Below, piece by piece: positions 8,591 to 17,471 of a DNA stretch of 64,000 nt. A model generated the notes under the pieces. The model was not told the origin of the DNA. It did not search any database and saw only the letters and a list, made by a program, of their open reading frames with translations. This stretch comes from Brevibacillus panacihumi W25. GTDB taxonomy: Bacteria; Bacillota; Bacilli; Brevibacillales; Brevibacillaceae. The stretch spans positions 1,053,501-1,117,500 of the forward strand of contig NZ_KI629785.1 of assembly GCF_000503775.1 (NCBI RefSeq), in the 5' to 3' direction. Made by a program: the position numbers and the translations under genes. The stretch's first letter is position 1. Every line of letters begins with the position of its first letter.

Positions 8591-8988
8591 TGCTCTACTT
8601 CCTGCCAGCTCAGCTCCACGGGCTCGCCTTTTTCACAGGTGCGCAGCAAATCACCGCAAATCGGGATGACCTTCTCGACAGGGACGCACCAGCTCGCCGG
8701 AAAAGCAATTTCTTCTCCCTCGATGACCAAGGTTGCCATCACAGCAGACTGCTTGTCCGATGCGAGCACATAATGCCGTTCGGAAGGCTCATGCTCCTTC
8801 CATTGCACCAGGACCTTTCCCTTGTTTCCGCCTGCCACCACTAGATCGACGTGGTCTCCGTAAGCGGCGTGGACGAGCGTATGGGTCTTTCCGTTCAGCT
8901 GTGCAATCCCCTTCAAAACCTCATGCCAGGCTACGTGCTTTTGTTCTTCTCCTGTGCCGTCCATATAGACACGCCAATCGTTCAACAT
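8587..8988 (-). CDS. Imm1-like immunity protein
   Basis: 133 residues from ATG 8988 behind a perfect AAAGGAG. The C-terminal half has the spacing seen in Imm1 immunity proteins: a YxxAxxK segment, a beta strand ending FPASWCVPVEKVIP, and a terminal GEPVELSWQEV. Such proteins neutralise contact-dependent or polymorphic nuclease toxins in the cytoplasm. No toxin gene is present in the window, so this would be an orphan immunity gene. It sits at the edge of the decay zone, its stop fused to a transporter remnant. The family assignment is from pattern memory only. Confidence 0.5.
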   Translation of the reverse strand: MLNDWRVYMDGTGEEQKHVAWHEVLKGIAQLNGKTHTLVHAAYGDHVDLVVAGGNKGKVLVQWKEHEPSERHYVLASDKQSAVMATLVIEGEEIAFPASWCVPVEKVIPICGDLLRTCEKGEPVELSWQEVEQ

Positions 8989-9183
8989 ATCGTTAACTCC
9001 TTTATCGGCTGTAATACCTATGCGTATTCGTTCCTATTGTACGCTTCTTTGGCAGGCTGCTCAACTGTCAAACACGTTTCTCCCAGCGCTTGGACATACC
9101 CGGAAGCGTTAACGCGTACACTAAAGGAAGCAAACGGGAATCCGCATAACCAAGTAAGTGAATAGGAATTAGCGTTTTTATCA

Positions 9184-9212
9184 TTGACAAACACCCAGTG
9201 AAACCATACCAT
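9184..9212 (+). promoter_or_regulatory. Sigma-A promoter of the cystine importer operon
   Basis: TTGACA (9184-9189) and TACCAT (9207-9212) are separated by 17 bp, about 40 bp before the first start codon. No riboswitch-like structure was seen in the leader. The spacer 8989-9183 shows nothing else convincing. Confidence 0.55.
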
Positions 9213-9252
9213 ATATTCATTAAATCAGATCAATTTAAAGGGGTTTTCCATC

Positions 9253-10080
9253 GTGAAGAAAATTCTTTCCTCCCTCTTATTTGCAAGTCTACTCGTCGGT
9301 CTGACCGGATGCGGCACTTCTGGTCCCGCTGCTCCTTCCGAACAAAACAATGCGGCTCCAGCACCCGCGGCGAACAAATCCTTGCTGGAAAAAGTCAAGG
9401 CAGACGGCAAGCTGCTGATCGGTACGGAAGGCACCTATGCTCCCTTCACCTTCCATGACCAGTCCGGAGCATTGACTGGCTACGATATTGACGTAGTGAC
9501 TGAAGTGGCCAAACGGATCGGCGTTGAGCCCGTATTTCAGGAAACCCAATGGGATGCGATGTTTGCCGGACTGGACTCCGAGCGCTTTGACGTGGTAGCC
9601 AACCAGGTCGGCATTCGTCCCGATCGCCAGGAAAAATATGATTTCTCCAACCCTTACACGGTATCGACTGCCGTTCTCGTCACACATAAAGACAATACCA
9701 ATGTGAATGGCTTCGCAGATATTAAAGGACTGAAAGCCGCTCAAACGCTGACGAGCAATCTGACTGATATCGCCAGGGAAAACGGTGCGGAAATCGTCGG
9801 TGTCGAAGGCTTCAACCAAGCGATTGATCTGCTGGTCTCCAAGCGTGTGGACGTAACCATCAATGACGGTATCTCTCTGCTCGATTTCATGAAACAAAAA
9901 CCTGAAGTGCCGATCAAAATCGTCGCCAAGCATCCGGATGTCGCGAAGAACGGTTTCCTTTTCCGCAAAGGAAGCACTGATCTGGTCGATGCCTTCAACA
10001 AGGCATTGGATGAAATGAGCCAGGACGGCACGCTGAAAAAAATCTCCGAGAAGTGGTTTAACGAAGATGTTTCCAAATAA
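9253..10080 (+). CDS. tcyA: Cystine-type ABC transporter substrate-binding lipoprotein
   Basis: 275 residues with a lipoprotein signal (MKK, hydrophobic core, LTGC, lipidated Cys20). A family 3 solute-binding fold follows: GTEGTYAPFTFHD near residue 57, GYDIDVVTEVAKRIG, and NQVGIRPDRQEKYDFSNPY near residue 118. It captures the amino acid outside the membrane and hands it to the permease encoded next, whose start overlaps this gene by 14 nt. Lengths and order of the three genes (275/231/247 residues) match the B. subtilis TcyABC cystine importer. Family 3 binding protein is certain; cystine as ligand is inferred from overall resemblance. Confidence 0.85.
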   Translation: MKKILSSLLFASLLVGLTGCGTSGPAAPSEQNNAAPAPAANKSLLEKVKADGKLLIGTEGTYAPFTFHDQSGALTGYDIDVVTEVAKRIGVEPVFQETQWDAMFAGLDSERFDVVANQVGIRPDRQEKYDFSNPYTVSTAVLVTHKDNTNVNGFADIKGLKAAQTLTSNLTDIARENGAEIVGVEGFNQAIDLLVSKRVDVTINDGISLLDFMKQKPEVPIKIVAKHPDVAKNGFLFRKGSTDLVDAFNKALDEMSQDGTLKKISEKWFNEDVSK

Positions 10081-10762
10081 CCTGTTTGAGAATCCAGAAA
10101 GGCTGAACCGTCTCATCGACATCGCGCAAAGCTCCTTTCTCCCTTTGGTGAAGGGAGCCTTGCTCTATTCTATTACGATTGCTCTCGTGTCTTTTGCCGT
10201 CGGTCTGATCATTGCGGTACTTACCGCCCTAGCCCGTATTTCGGGCATTCGTCCACTCGTCCTTATCGCCCGCATCTACGTCTCGATCATTCGCGGGACT
10301 CCGCTATTGGTTCAATTGTTTATCATCTTTTACGGCTTGCCCAGTCTCGGGCTGCGGATCGATCCCATCCCATCCGCTATCATCGGGTTTTCGCTGAGTG
10401 TGGGCGCTTATTCTTCGGAGGTCATACGGGCTGCGATCCTGTCTATTCCCAAAGGACAATGGGAGGCTGCCTACTCCATCGGGATGAGCTACACGCAGGC
10501 TCTCAGACGGGTTATCCTTCCGCAAGCTACGCGAGTGAGCATTCCTCCCTTGTCCAACTCCTTTATCAGTCTGGTCAAGGACACATCGTTGGCTGCTGCC
10601 ATCACTGTACCGGAGATGTTTCGCAAGGCCCAAGAAATCGTCGCTTCTACCTATGAGCCCATGCTGCTCTATATCGAAGCTGCCCTGATCTACTGGCTAA
10701 TCTGTTTCCTGCTCTCCATCCTGCAGGATCGCATCGAAATCAGACTGGACCGCTATGTCTAA
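10067..10762 (+). CDS. tcyB: Cystine-type ABC transporter permease
   Basis: 231 residues, HisM/GlnP-type polar amino acid permease with about five membrane helices. The conserved EAA-like loop that contacts the ATPase is visible (EAAYSIGMSYTQALRRVILP), as is SIIRGTPLLVQLF of the BPD_transp_1 domain. Its start overlaps the binding-protein gene by 14 nt, which indicates translational coupling, and the ATPase gene follows after 20 nt. Substrate inferred from the operon. Confidence 0.85.
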   Translation: MFPNNLFENPERLNRLIDIAQSSFLPLVKGALLYSITIALVSFAVGLIIAVLTALARISGIRPLVLIARIYVSIIRGTPLLVQLFIIFYGLPSLGLRIDPIPSAIIGFSLSVGAYSSEVIRAAILSIPKGQWEAAYSIGMSYTQALRRVILPQATRVSIPPLSNSFISLVKDTSLAAAITVPEMFRKAQEIVASTYEPMLLYIEAALIYWLICFLLSILQDRIEIRLDRYV

Positions 10763-10782
10763 GAAGCAGGTGAATACCAACG

Positions 10783-11526
10783 ATGATTCAGGTTCGTGAT
10801 TTGCATAAGCAGTTTCATTCCCTCCAGGTATTAAAAGGAATCTCCCTCACCGTGGAAAAAGGAAAGGTCGTAGTCGTGATCGGCCCTTCTGGTTCCGGCA
10901 AAACCACCTTGCTGCGCTGTCTGAACGCCTTGGAGGTGCCGACGAGCGGGACCGTTCAGATCGGAGACGTCAAGCTGGACTTCTCGCAAAAACCGGATCG
11001 TTCCCGCATCCCGCTTCTGCGCAGGCAGACCGGAATGGTGTTTCAAAGCTACAACCTGTTTCCTCACATGACGGCTCTGCAAAACGTGATGGAGGGACCT
11101 GTCACGGTAAAAAAGGAAGATCCCCGCAAAGTCCAACTAAAGGCTTCTGCCATTTTGGCAAAGGTAGGACTCGCAGACAAGGTGGATCATTACCCTGCCC
11201 AGTTGTCTGGCGGGCAGCAGCAGCGGGTAGGGATTGCTCGGGCATTGGCCATGGACCCCCAGGTGATGCTCTTTGACGAGCCTACCTCCGCTCTCGATCC
11301 CGAATTGGTCGGCGAGGTGTTGAAAGTGATGAAGGAATTGGCGCAGGAAGGCATGACCATGATCGTCGTCACGCATGAGATGAGCTTCGCCCGCGATGTG
11401 GCAGATGAAGTGATCTTCATGGACCAGGGCGTCATCGTCGAGCAGGGTCCTCCCGAGCAGATTTTCCGCCAGTCTCGCGAGGAGCGTACGCGCCAGTTCC
11501 TCCAGCATTTGCAGGTGCGAGACTGA
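10783..11526 (+). CDS. tcyC: Cystine-type ABC transporter ATPase
   Basis: 247 residues with every ABC motif: Walker A GPSGSGKT (34-41), Q-loop ([10 protein letters not shown]), signature LSGGQQQR (141-148), Walker [12 protein letters not shown], and H-loop VVTHEMSFA. It powers import by the upstream permease as a dimer on the cytoplasmic side. Last gene of the operon, with a strong terminator 30 bp downstream. The polar amino acid subfamily is clear; cystine is inferred. Confidence 0.88.
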   Translation: MIQVRDLHKQFHSLQVLKGISLTVEKGKVVVVIGPSGSGKTTLLRCLNALEVPTSGTVQIGDVKLDFSQKPDRSRIPLLRRQTGMVFQSYNLFPHMTALQNVMEGPVTVKKEDPRKVQLKASAILAKVGLADKVDHYPAQLSGGQQQRVGIARALAMDPQVMLFDEPTSALDPELVGEVLKVMKELAQEGMTMIVVTHEMSFARDVADEVIFMDQGVIVEQGPPEQIFRQSREERTRQFLQHLQVRD

Positions 11527-11556
11527 CAGACTCCCCTGTCCTCGCATTCGAAAACA

Positions 11557-11600
11557 AAAAGACTCTGTGTTCCGAGCCAGGACACAGAGTCTTTCCTTTT
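11557..11600 (+). terminator. Rho-independent terminator of the tcyABC-like operon
   Basis: AAAGACTCTGTGT and ACACAGAGTCTTT pair over at least 12 bp around a 12-nt loop and are followed by CCTTTTTATT. An A-run before the stem makes it usable by the convergent small gene too. Confidence 0.85.
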
Positions 11601-11620
11601 TATTAATCTGACAAAAACGC

Positions 11621-11704
11621 TTAGTCATCGAACAGAGCAAAAATCAGCAGGATAATCAAAATGATCCACCAAAAGTTTCCGCCGCCAAACCCACGGTTTC
11701 CCAT
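11621..11704 (-). CDS. YjcZ-like small hydrophobic sporulation peptide
   Basis: 27 residues starting at ATG 11704 behind GGGGGAGAG. Composition is typical of the YjcZ/YjcM-type peptides of spore formers: a short Gly-rich head (GNRGFGGG), one membrane span (WWIILIILLIFALF) and an acidic end (DD). These peptides are mostly uncharacterised and often mother-cell expressed. It is too short for most gene finders. A longer upstream extension of the frame lacks support. Confidence 0.65.
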   Translation of the reverse strand: MGNRGFGGGNFWWIILIILLIFALFDD

Positions 11705-11948
11705 CGCGCTCTCCCCCTTCCTGTCCGGATTGAAAGAGGCTGCCATTGTTGAGTACAGCGTCTCATTTTTCAATTTATGACAGGTTGGCCCCAACCGCAT
11801 GGATGCCTGTCTAGGGAAAAGGGAAAACGGGTGAATGACGGAAGGCAAACATTTACAATCTCTTCAAATCAACTCTACGTTTCCTTCATATCCATAAGCT
11901 AGAATAGAATCTGTCAGTGAAACGATGGACTTGATGTCCCCGTTTTCG

Positions 11949-11989
11949 CCGCCCGTACCGCCCCCTTATGTATGACGGGCGGTTTTTTT
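11949..11989 (+). terminator. Orphan plus-strand terminator
   Basis: CCGCCCGT (11949-11956) pairs with ACGGGCGG (11975-11982), followed by seven T. No plus-strand gene lies upstream except the cystine operon, which has its own terminator at 11557. It may end a short untranslated RNA from about 11900, or cap antisense transcription into the nitroreductase gene. Confidence 0.6.
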
Positions 11990-11993
11990 GATC

Positions 11994-12536
11994 TTACTCG
12001 AATCGCGTGAATTTTTCCTCGGCTGGGGTTCTTGGCGCAGCTTGCGGAGTCTTGTCTGGATCGAAAAAGCCGAGATGCAAAAAGCCGACGATTTTTTCAC
12101 CCGGCTGCACGCCCAGCACCTTGTGTGCCTTGGGGTCGAGGTTATGCGGGTTGGTTTTCCAAACGACACCGAGACCTTTTTCCCAAGCGAGCAATTGGAA
12201 GTTTTGGATCAACGCACTCGTGGCGCTGAAGTCTTCCTCCCACTGCTTTTGCCGCGGATCTTCCTTCATGATTACAATCAAAAAGGCTGCCGGTTCGCTA
12301 AACAAAGCCCGCCGCTTTTCTTGTTGATCCGCTGGATAAACCGGCATCATCCGCTCAATAAATTCTTCCTTCTTCTCGGTTGGGATAAACAGAAAACGCC
12401 AGGGCTCACGCAGCCCGTGGTTGGGTGCATACACCGCATCGTTCAAAAGCTCGAGAATCAGCTTTTCCGGCACTGCGTCCGGTTTGTATCCGTTTTTAAT
12501 GGAGCGCCTGCCCCGAATAATAGAAGCAATTGACAC
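11994..12536 (-). CDS. Nitroreductase family protein (YdjA-like)
   Basis: About 180 residues. The start is placed at GTG 12536 because AGAGGTGA sits at proper distance; GTG 12545 would add three residues. The N-terminal RGRRSIKNGY and PNHGLREPWRF are hallmark FMN-binding segments of the small nitroreductases, and GLGVVWKTNP supplies the second flavin contact region. Such proteins are homodimeric cytoplasmic FMN enzymes using NAD(P)H. A Fur-box-like palindrome lies 35-53 bp upstream, so it is probably iron-repressed, which suggests a role in iron or flavin-linked reduction rather than nitro compounds. Physiological substrate unknown. Confidence 0.82.
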   Translation of the reverse strand: MSIASIIRGRRSIKNGYKPDAVPEKLILELLNDAVYAPNHGLREPWRFLFIPTEKKEEFIERMMPVYPADQQEKRRALFSEPAAFLIVIMKEDPRQKQWEEDFSATSALIQNFQLLAWEKGLGVVWKTNPHNLDPKAHKVLGVQPGEKIVGFLHLGFFDPDKTPQAAPRTPAEEKFTRFE

Positions 12537-12570
12537 ATCATTCACCTCTTCGTTGATTGTCCACGAACAT

Positions 12571-12589
12571 GATAATGGTTATCATTTTC
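12571..12589 (-). promoter_or_regulatory. Fur box upstream of the nitroreductase gene
   Basis: GATAATGGTTATCATTTTC matches the 19-bp Fur consensus (GATAATGATAATCATTATC) at 16 of 19 positions. It lies in the promoter region of the minus-strand nitroreductase and predicts repression by Fe(II)-Fur. Confidence 0.7.
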
Positions 12590-12766
12590 ATATATTAGCG
12601 TGAAATCACTGGCAAATCAAGTGAAAAAACCCCGGGAATATTCTCCCGAGGGTAATCGGTAAAAGGGATTTTCGCAATCAAGAAGAAATCTCTGTCTCTT
12701 AGATGAGATAAACTAAAGAAAAACCTGAGGTATGACAATACCAATTGTTCATAGGAGGATTGGATC

Positions 12767-13253
12767 ATGACGAATGCGTCTGACAAGAAGAGAGCGGATA
12801 CTGCCTCAAAAGTGATTACGGCATCTCCGCAAACCATCTATCAGTCGTTCATGGACCCAAAGGCGCTCATTTCGTGGCTACCGCCGGAGGGGATGAAAGG
12901 CCGTATCGACATGTTCGACCCCCGTGAAGGCGGAGCCTATCAAATATCGCTCGTTTACATCACCCCCGATCGTTCCCAGCCTGGCAAAACTTCAGAGGAC
13001 ACCGACGTCGTACGAGGGACATTTCTCAAGCTGGAAGAAGGCAAGCGAATCGTGCAGCTGATTACATTCGAATCCGATGATCCGGCGTTTGCGGGCGAAA
13101 TGACCATGACCTGGAATCTCGACGCTGTCCCGGAAGGCACCAACGTTACGATTGTTTGCGAAAACGTACCTGAGGGAATCCGGCAGGAAGACCACGATAA
13201 GGGTCTGCGGTCCACACTGGAGAATCTCGCTACCTATTTACAAAACCCAAAGG

Positions 13254-13270
<17 letters not shown>
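12767..13270 (+). CDS. AHSA1/SRPBCC family protein
   Basis: 167 residues from ATG 12767 with AGGAGGATTGGATC upstream. It shows the Activator of Hsp90 ATPase 1-like START-domain pattern: ASPQTIYQSFMDPKALISWLPP at the start, a FDPREGGAYQ strand, and a closing helix (DHDKGLRSTLENLATYL). Family members bind hydrophobic ligands in a helix-grip cavity; few have known function. The gene overlaps the convergent transporter gene by 17 nt at their 3' ends. Specific role unknown. Confidence 0.8.
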
Positions 13271-14627
<1,357 letters not shown>

Positions 14628-14759
14628 CCACTTTCCTCCTCTCTTCGCTTGTTTTAGGATTTGTCGGGAGGGCTTTTTTATTCCACTTACATCCCTGTTG
14701 AAAAGCTGCCGAATTGTTTTGCTGCTTGCTACTGTTTCCTTTTCTTGTTATGCTAACTG

Positions 14760-14771
14760 ACGAACGTTCGT
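14760..14771. promoter_or_regulatory. TetR operator palindrome
   Basis: ACGAACGTTCGT is a perfect 12-bp palindrome, extended by partial symmetry on both sides, 20 bp before the tetR start. Position and form fit an autoregulatory operator controlling tetR and the transporter behind it. Confidence 0.65.
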
Positions 14772-14790
14772 TAAGTTGGAGGTGAGGTCA

Positions 14791-15372
14791 TTGAAAAGCA
14801 ATGAAATTAAGGAAGCAGCGCTCAAATATTTCACGATCCACGGCTATGAGGGAGCATCGCTTTCCCAAATAGCGGAAGAAGTCGGCTTGAAGAAGCAATC
14901 CATATACGCCCATTTCAAGGGGAAGGATGATCTCTTTCTGCAGGTTTTACGGGACGCGAAAGAGGCTGAGCTGTCTTCCAAGCTCCACTATTTCAGCAAG
15001 GTCGATTCACAAAATCCCGAAAAAGATTTATACGGATTCCTGCAATTGGTGATCGATTTATTCCAAAAAAATGAGCTGCTAAGGTTCTGGCTGCGCATGA
15101 CTTTTTTCCCGCCGGCTCATCTTCGGAATGAAATCGGCGAAGAAGTAGCCGATATCGAAGCGAAGGTGCAGTCGGTCCTGGAGGGGAAATTTCAGGATTG
15201 GATTGATGCAAAAGTCATCGTTCATGATATAGCGAAAACGCCGACCCTGGCCTTCGTGGGGGTAGTCGACTCCATTCTGATCGAGCTTGTATACGTCAAT
15301 GATGAAAAGCGGCTGAAGGATAAATTAGAAGCTTGCTGGTCCGTATTTTGGAGAGGAATTTCACATTCATGA
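14791..15372 (+). CDS. TetR family transcriptional regulator of an efflux transporter
   Basis: 193 residues from TTG 14791, chosen because GGAGGTGAGG precedes it at correct spacing; TTG 14776 overlaps that site. The N-terminal helix-turn-helix is standard (IKEAALKYFTIHGYEGASLS, then EEVGLKKQSIYAHFKGKDDL). The C-terminal ligand domain is unassigned. The palindrome at 14760-14771 is its likely operator. A NorA-type transporter gene starts 26 bp after its stop, so it probably represses a drug-efflux operon; that transporter is internally deleted here. Confidence 0.85.
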   Translation: MKSNEIKEAALKYFTIHGYEGASLSQIAEEVGLKKQSIYAHFKGKDDLFLQVLRDAKEAELSSKLHYFSKVDSQNPEKDLYGFLQLVIDLFQKNELLRFWLRMTFFPPAHLRNEIGEEVADIEAKVQSVLEGKFQDWIDAKVIVHDIAKTPTLAFVGVVDSILIELVYVNDEKRLKDKLEACWSVFWRGISHS

Positions 15373-15398
15373 TTTTTCAGAAAGGGGGGGTTGATACC

Positions 15399-16229
15399 AT
15401 GGGGAAAACCATCAAACAACAAAAATGGGTATTAACAATCCTTCTAAGCAATATATTCATTGCATTTCTGGGAATTGGCCTCGTCATCCCGGTGATGCCA
15501 TCCTTTATGAACATCATGCATTTATCAGGAAAAACAATGGGCTATCTTGTCGCCGTATTTGCGGTGGCACAACTGCTCATGTCACCAATCGCCGGCCGCT
15601 GGGTTGCAGAAATATCGGCCCATACAACGCAGACTAATTTTGTGAGTGACCTAAAAAAATCCGTAAATCCGCTGTACTTTACGGCGTTTATTATTGTATT
15701 TGTACTCGCGTTTGGTTTGTCGGCTTATGAAACCGTCTTTAGCCTTTTCTCCGACCATAAATTCGGCTTCACTCCGAAGGATATTGCCGGCATTATTACC
15801 ATTAGCTCGATTTTCGGCGTGGTCGTGCAGGTATTTCTATTTGGAAAAATGGTTGATCTGCTCGGCGAAAAGAAGCTGATCCAAATCTGCTTGTTCTCGG
15901 GTGCCATATTAGCGGTAGCCTCCACCATGATTGCCAGCTATTTTGCCGTGTTGGCCGTAACGTGCTTGATCTTCCTTGCCTTTGACTTGCTCCGTCCAGC
16001 ATTGACGACATTTCTGTCGAGAGCAGCCGGAAAAGAGCAGGGATTCGTGGCTGGCATGAACTCCACCTATACCAGCTTGGGAAATATCGTCGGACCAGCA
16101 ATGGGTGGAATTCTGTTTGACGTCAATATCAACTATCCTTATCTGTTCGCCGCTGTGATTATGGTCATTGGCCTTGGCATTACGTTCGTATGGAAGGAAA
16201 AAACGTTGGCAGAAGGCGTAACGGAATAA
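15399..16229 (+). pseudogene. NorA/Bmr-type MFS multidrug transporter with internal in-frame deletion
   Basis: 276 residues from ATG 15399 (AAAGGGGGGG upstream); the family is about 390 long. Residues 1-69 match helices 1-2 up to the loop where motif A (GxxxDRxGRK) should begin: the sequence reads SPIAGRWV and then jumps directly to AEISAHTTQTN, the middle of the central loop. Helices 3-6, including motif C (the antiporter motif), are gone. The second half is normal (LAFGLSAYETVFSL, FGKMVDLLGEKK, FLSRAAGKEQGF, NIVGPAMGG). The frame is preserved across the junction at about 15605. Transport function is unlikely; a sequencing or assembly deletion is possible. Confidence 0.8.
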
Positions 16230-16247
16230 AAGATCGCATAGCAAAAG

Positions 16248-16276
16248 AAAAAGACGTGCTGGCTGGCACGTCTTTT
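16248..16276. terminator. Bidirectional terminator between convergent genes
   Basis: AAAAAGACGTGC pairs with GCACGTCTTTTT (12 bp, short loop), serving both the plus-strand transporter remnant and the minus-strand suhB gene. Confidence 0.85.
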
Positions 16277-16314
16277 TGCATGTCTATCGGAATGTTTGCT
16301 CCCCAAGCACTATT

Positions 16315-17139
16315 TTATCCATGGCTCTCGGAGAGGTTCAAATAATGCTGCAATTCCTCGTAAAAGGCTGGATTGCACGCCATGACACTGCTTTTTTGAT
16401 CAAAGGGCAAAGGTGTTCCCGCCATGGACGTGACGCGGCCTCCTGCTTCCTCGACGATGATCCGGCCAGCGCCGAAATCCCATGCATTCAGTGAAAGGCT
16501 GACGTAACCGTCCAATCTGCCTGCGGCTACATACGCCATCTCCAAAGCGGCGCTGCCCAACAGGCGCATACCGCGTACCTTTCCTGCCAGCTTTTTGACG
16601 ATTTGATCGATCCCCATCTGCTCTGCTCGTTTGTTCCAAAATACGCTGGTACACAGCAAAGCTTCTTCCAGACGAACATGCCGTTCGAGACGCAGTGGAC
16701 GATCATTCAGAAAAGCCCCTTCTCCTTTGACCGCGTAAAAAAGCTCGTCGCGCGAAGGATCGTATACAGCTCCGACCAATCCCTCTCCCTTGTGGTACAC
16801 CGCGATCGAGACGGAAAAATTAATCTGCTGATGGACGAAATTGGTCGTGCCATCGATGGGATCAATCACCCAGAGCGTCTCGTATTGACTCGGGTCACCG
16901 GCAAAGGTTCGCTCCTCGCCCAATATCCCGTGATCAGGGTACTGCGCCAGGATCAAATCGATGACGTGCTTTTCCACTTCTTTATCGACGGCCGTAACCA
17001 GATCGGAGGCAGATGTCTTGTATTCTACGGTAAACGGCTCACTCATCCGAGCCAGGCTCAGCTTTCCCGCAGAGCGGGCACAATGCAGAGCGTGCTCCTT
17101 CAGCGCCGCCAGTGATGATGTTTGCACTCGTATCGCCAC
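16315..17139 (-). CDS. suhB: Inositol monophosphatase family protein
   Basis: 274 residues with all metal-site motifs: GEE in GILGEER, WVIDPIDGTTNF (about 90-101), GSAALEMAYVAAGRLDG and WDFGAG. These bind the Mg ions used to hydrolyse phosphate monoesters such as inositol-1-phosphate; related enzymes also act on fructose-1,6-bisphosphate or NADP. Start GTG 17139 has only a weak ribosome binding site, so the true start may differ slightly. Single gene with a shared terminator downstream. Confidence 0.88.
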   Translation of the reverse strand: MAIRVQTSSLAALKEHALHCARSAGKLSLARMSEPFTVEYKTSASDLVTAVDKEVEKHVIDLILAQYPDHGILGEERTFAGDPSQYETLWVIDPIDGTTNFVHQQINFSVSIAVYHKGEGLVGAVYDPSRDELFYAVKGEGAFLNDRPLRLERHVRLEEALLCTSVFWNKRAEQMGIDQIVKKLAGKVRGMRLLGSAALEMAYVAAGRLDGYVSLSLNAWDFGAGRIIVEEAGGRVTSMAGTPLPFDQKSSVMACNPAFYEELQHYLNLSESHG

Positions 17140-17258
17140 CCAAACATGACTTTGCTATTAGTGTACCATACTTTACCTCCTGTTACACCCCGCTGGTCGG
17201 CCAAGTGCAAAAGGAGAGGAGGCCCGTTCTCGTGCGGACCTCCCTGAAAGTGACCTCA

Positions 17259-17471
17259 TTAACAGCAGCGCGTGATGCCGCCTTTTTCATAACGTTCGCG
17301 CAGGGCGTACATATAGTATTCTCGCTCGGTCATCGGAAAAATTCCCGGAGACGCATGCGTAACATACCAGTGCTGCAGATAACGATCGTAGTCCGGCATC
17401 CCGAAAATCGTCTTGATCGCAGAGCTTACGCGGCGCAGGGACTTTCGGATCGTTCTCCACTTTTTCCTCAT
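17259..17471 (-). CDS. ybdD: YbdD/YjiX family small protein, CstA partner
   Basis: 70 residues, DUF466 type: basic N-terminus, MPDYDRYLQHWYVTHASPG, PMTEREYYMYALRERYEKG, and the conserved terminal Arg-Cys-Cys. Its ATG overlaps the cstA stop (ATGA), the usual cstA-ybdD coupling in bacteria, where the small protein is required with CstA-family pyruvate or peptide carriers. A GC-rich hairpin at 17213-17245 may terminate the operon. Confidence 0.85.
   Translation of the reverse strand: MRKKWRTIRKSLRRVSSAIKTIFGMPDYDRYLQHWYVTHASPGIFPMTEREYYMYALRERYEKGGITRCC

Noticed and set aside
9018-9212. 64-codon minus-strand frame between the Imm1-like gene and tcyA
   Set aside because: No good ribosome binding site, no family resemblance, and it overlaps the promoter of the importer.
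9289-10122. 277-codon antisense frame across the cystine-binding protein gene
   Set aside because: The binding protein with lipobox is certain; the antisense product has no recognisable features.
12622-12654. Hairpin with a T-run on the minus strand
   Set aside because: The stem looks like a terminator but no minus-strand gene precedes it; an 80-codon frame there is not convincing, so neither was listed as a feature.
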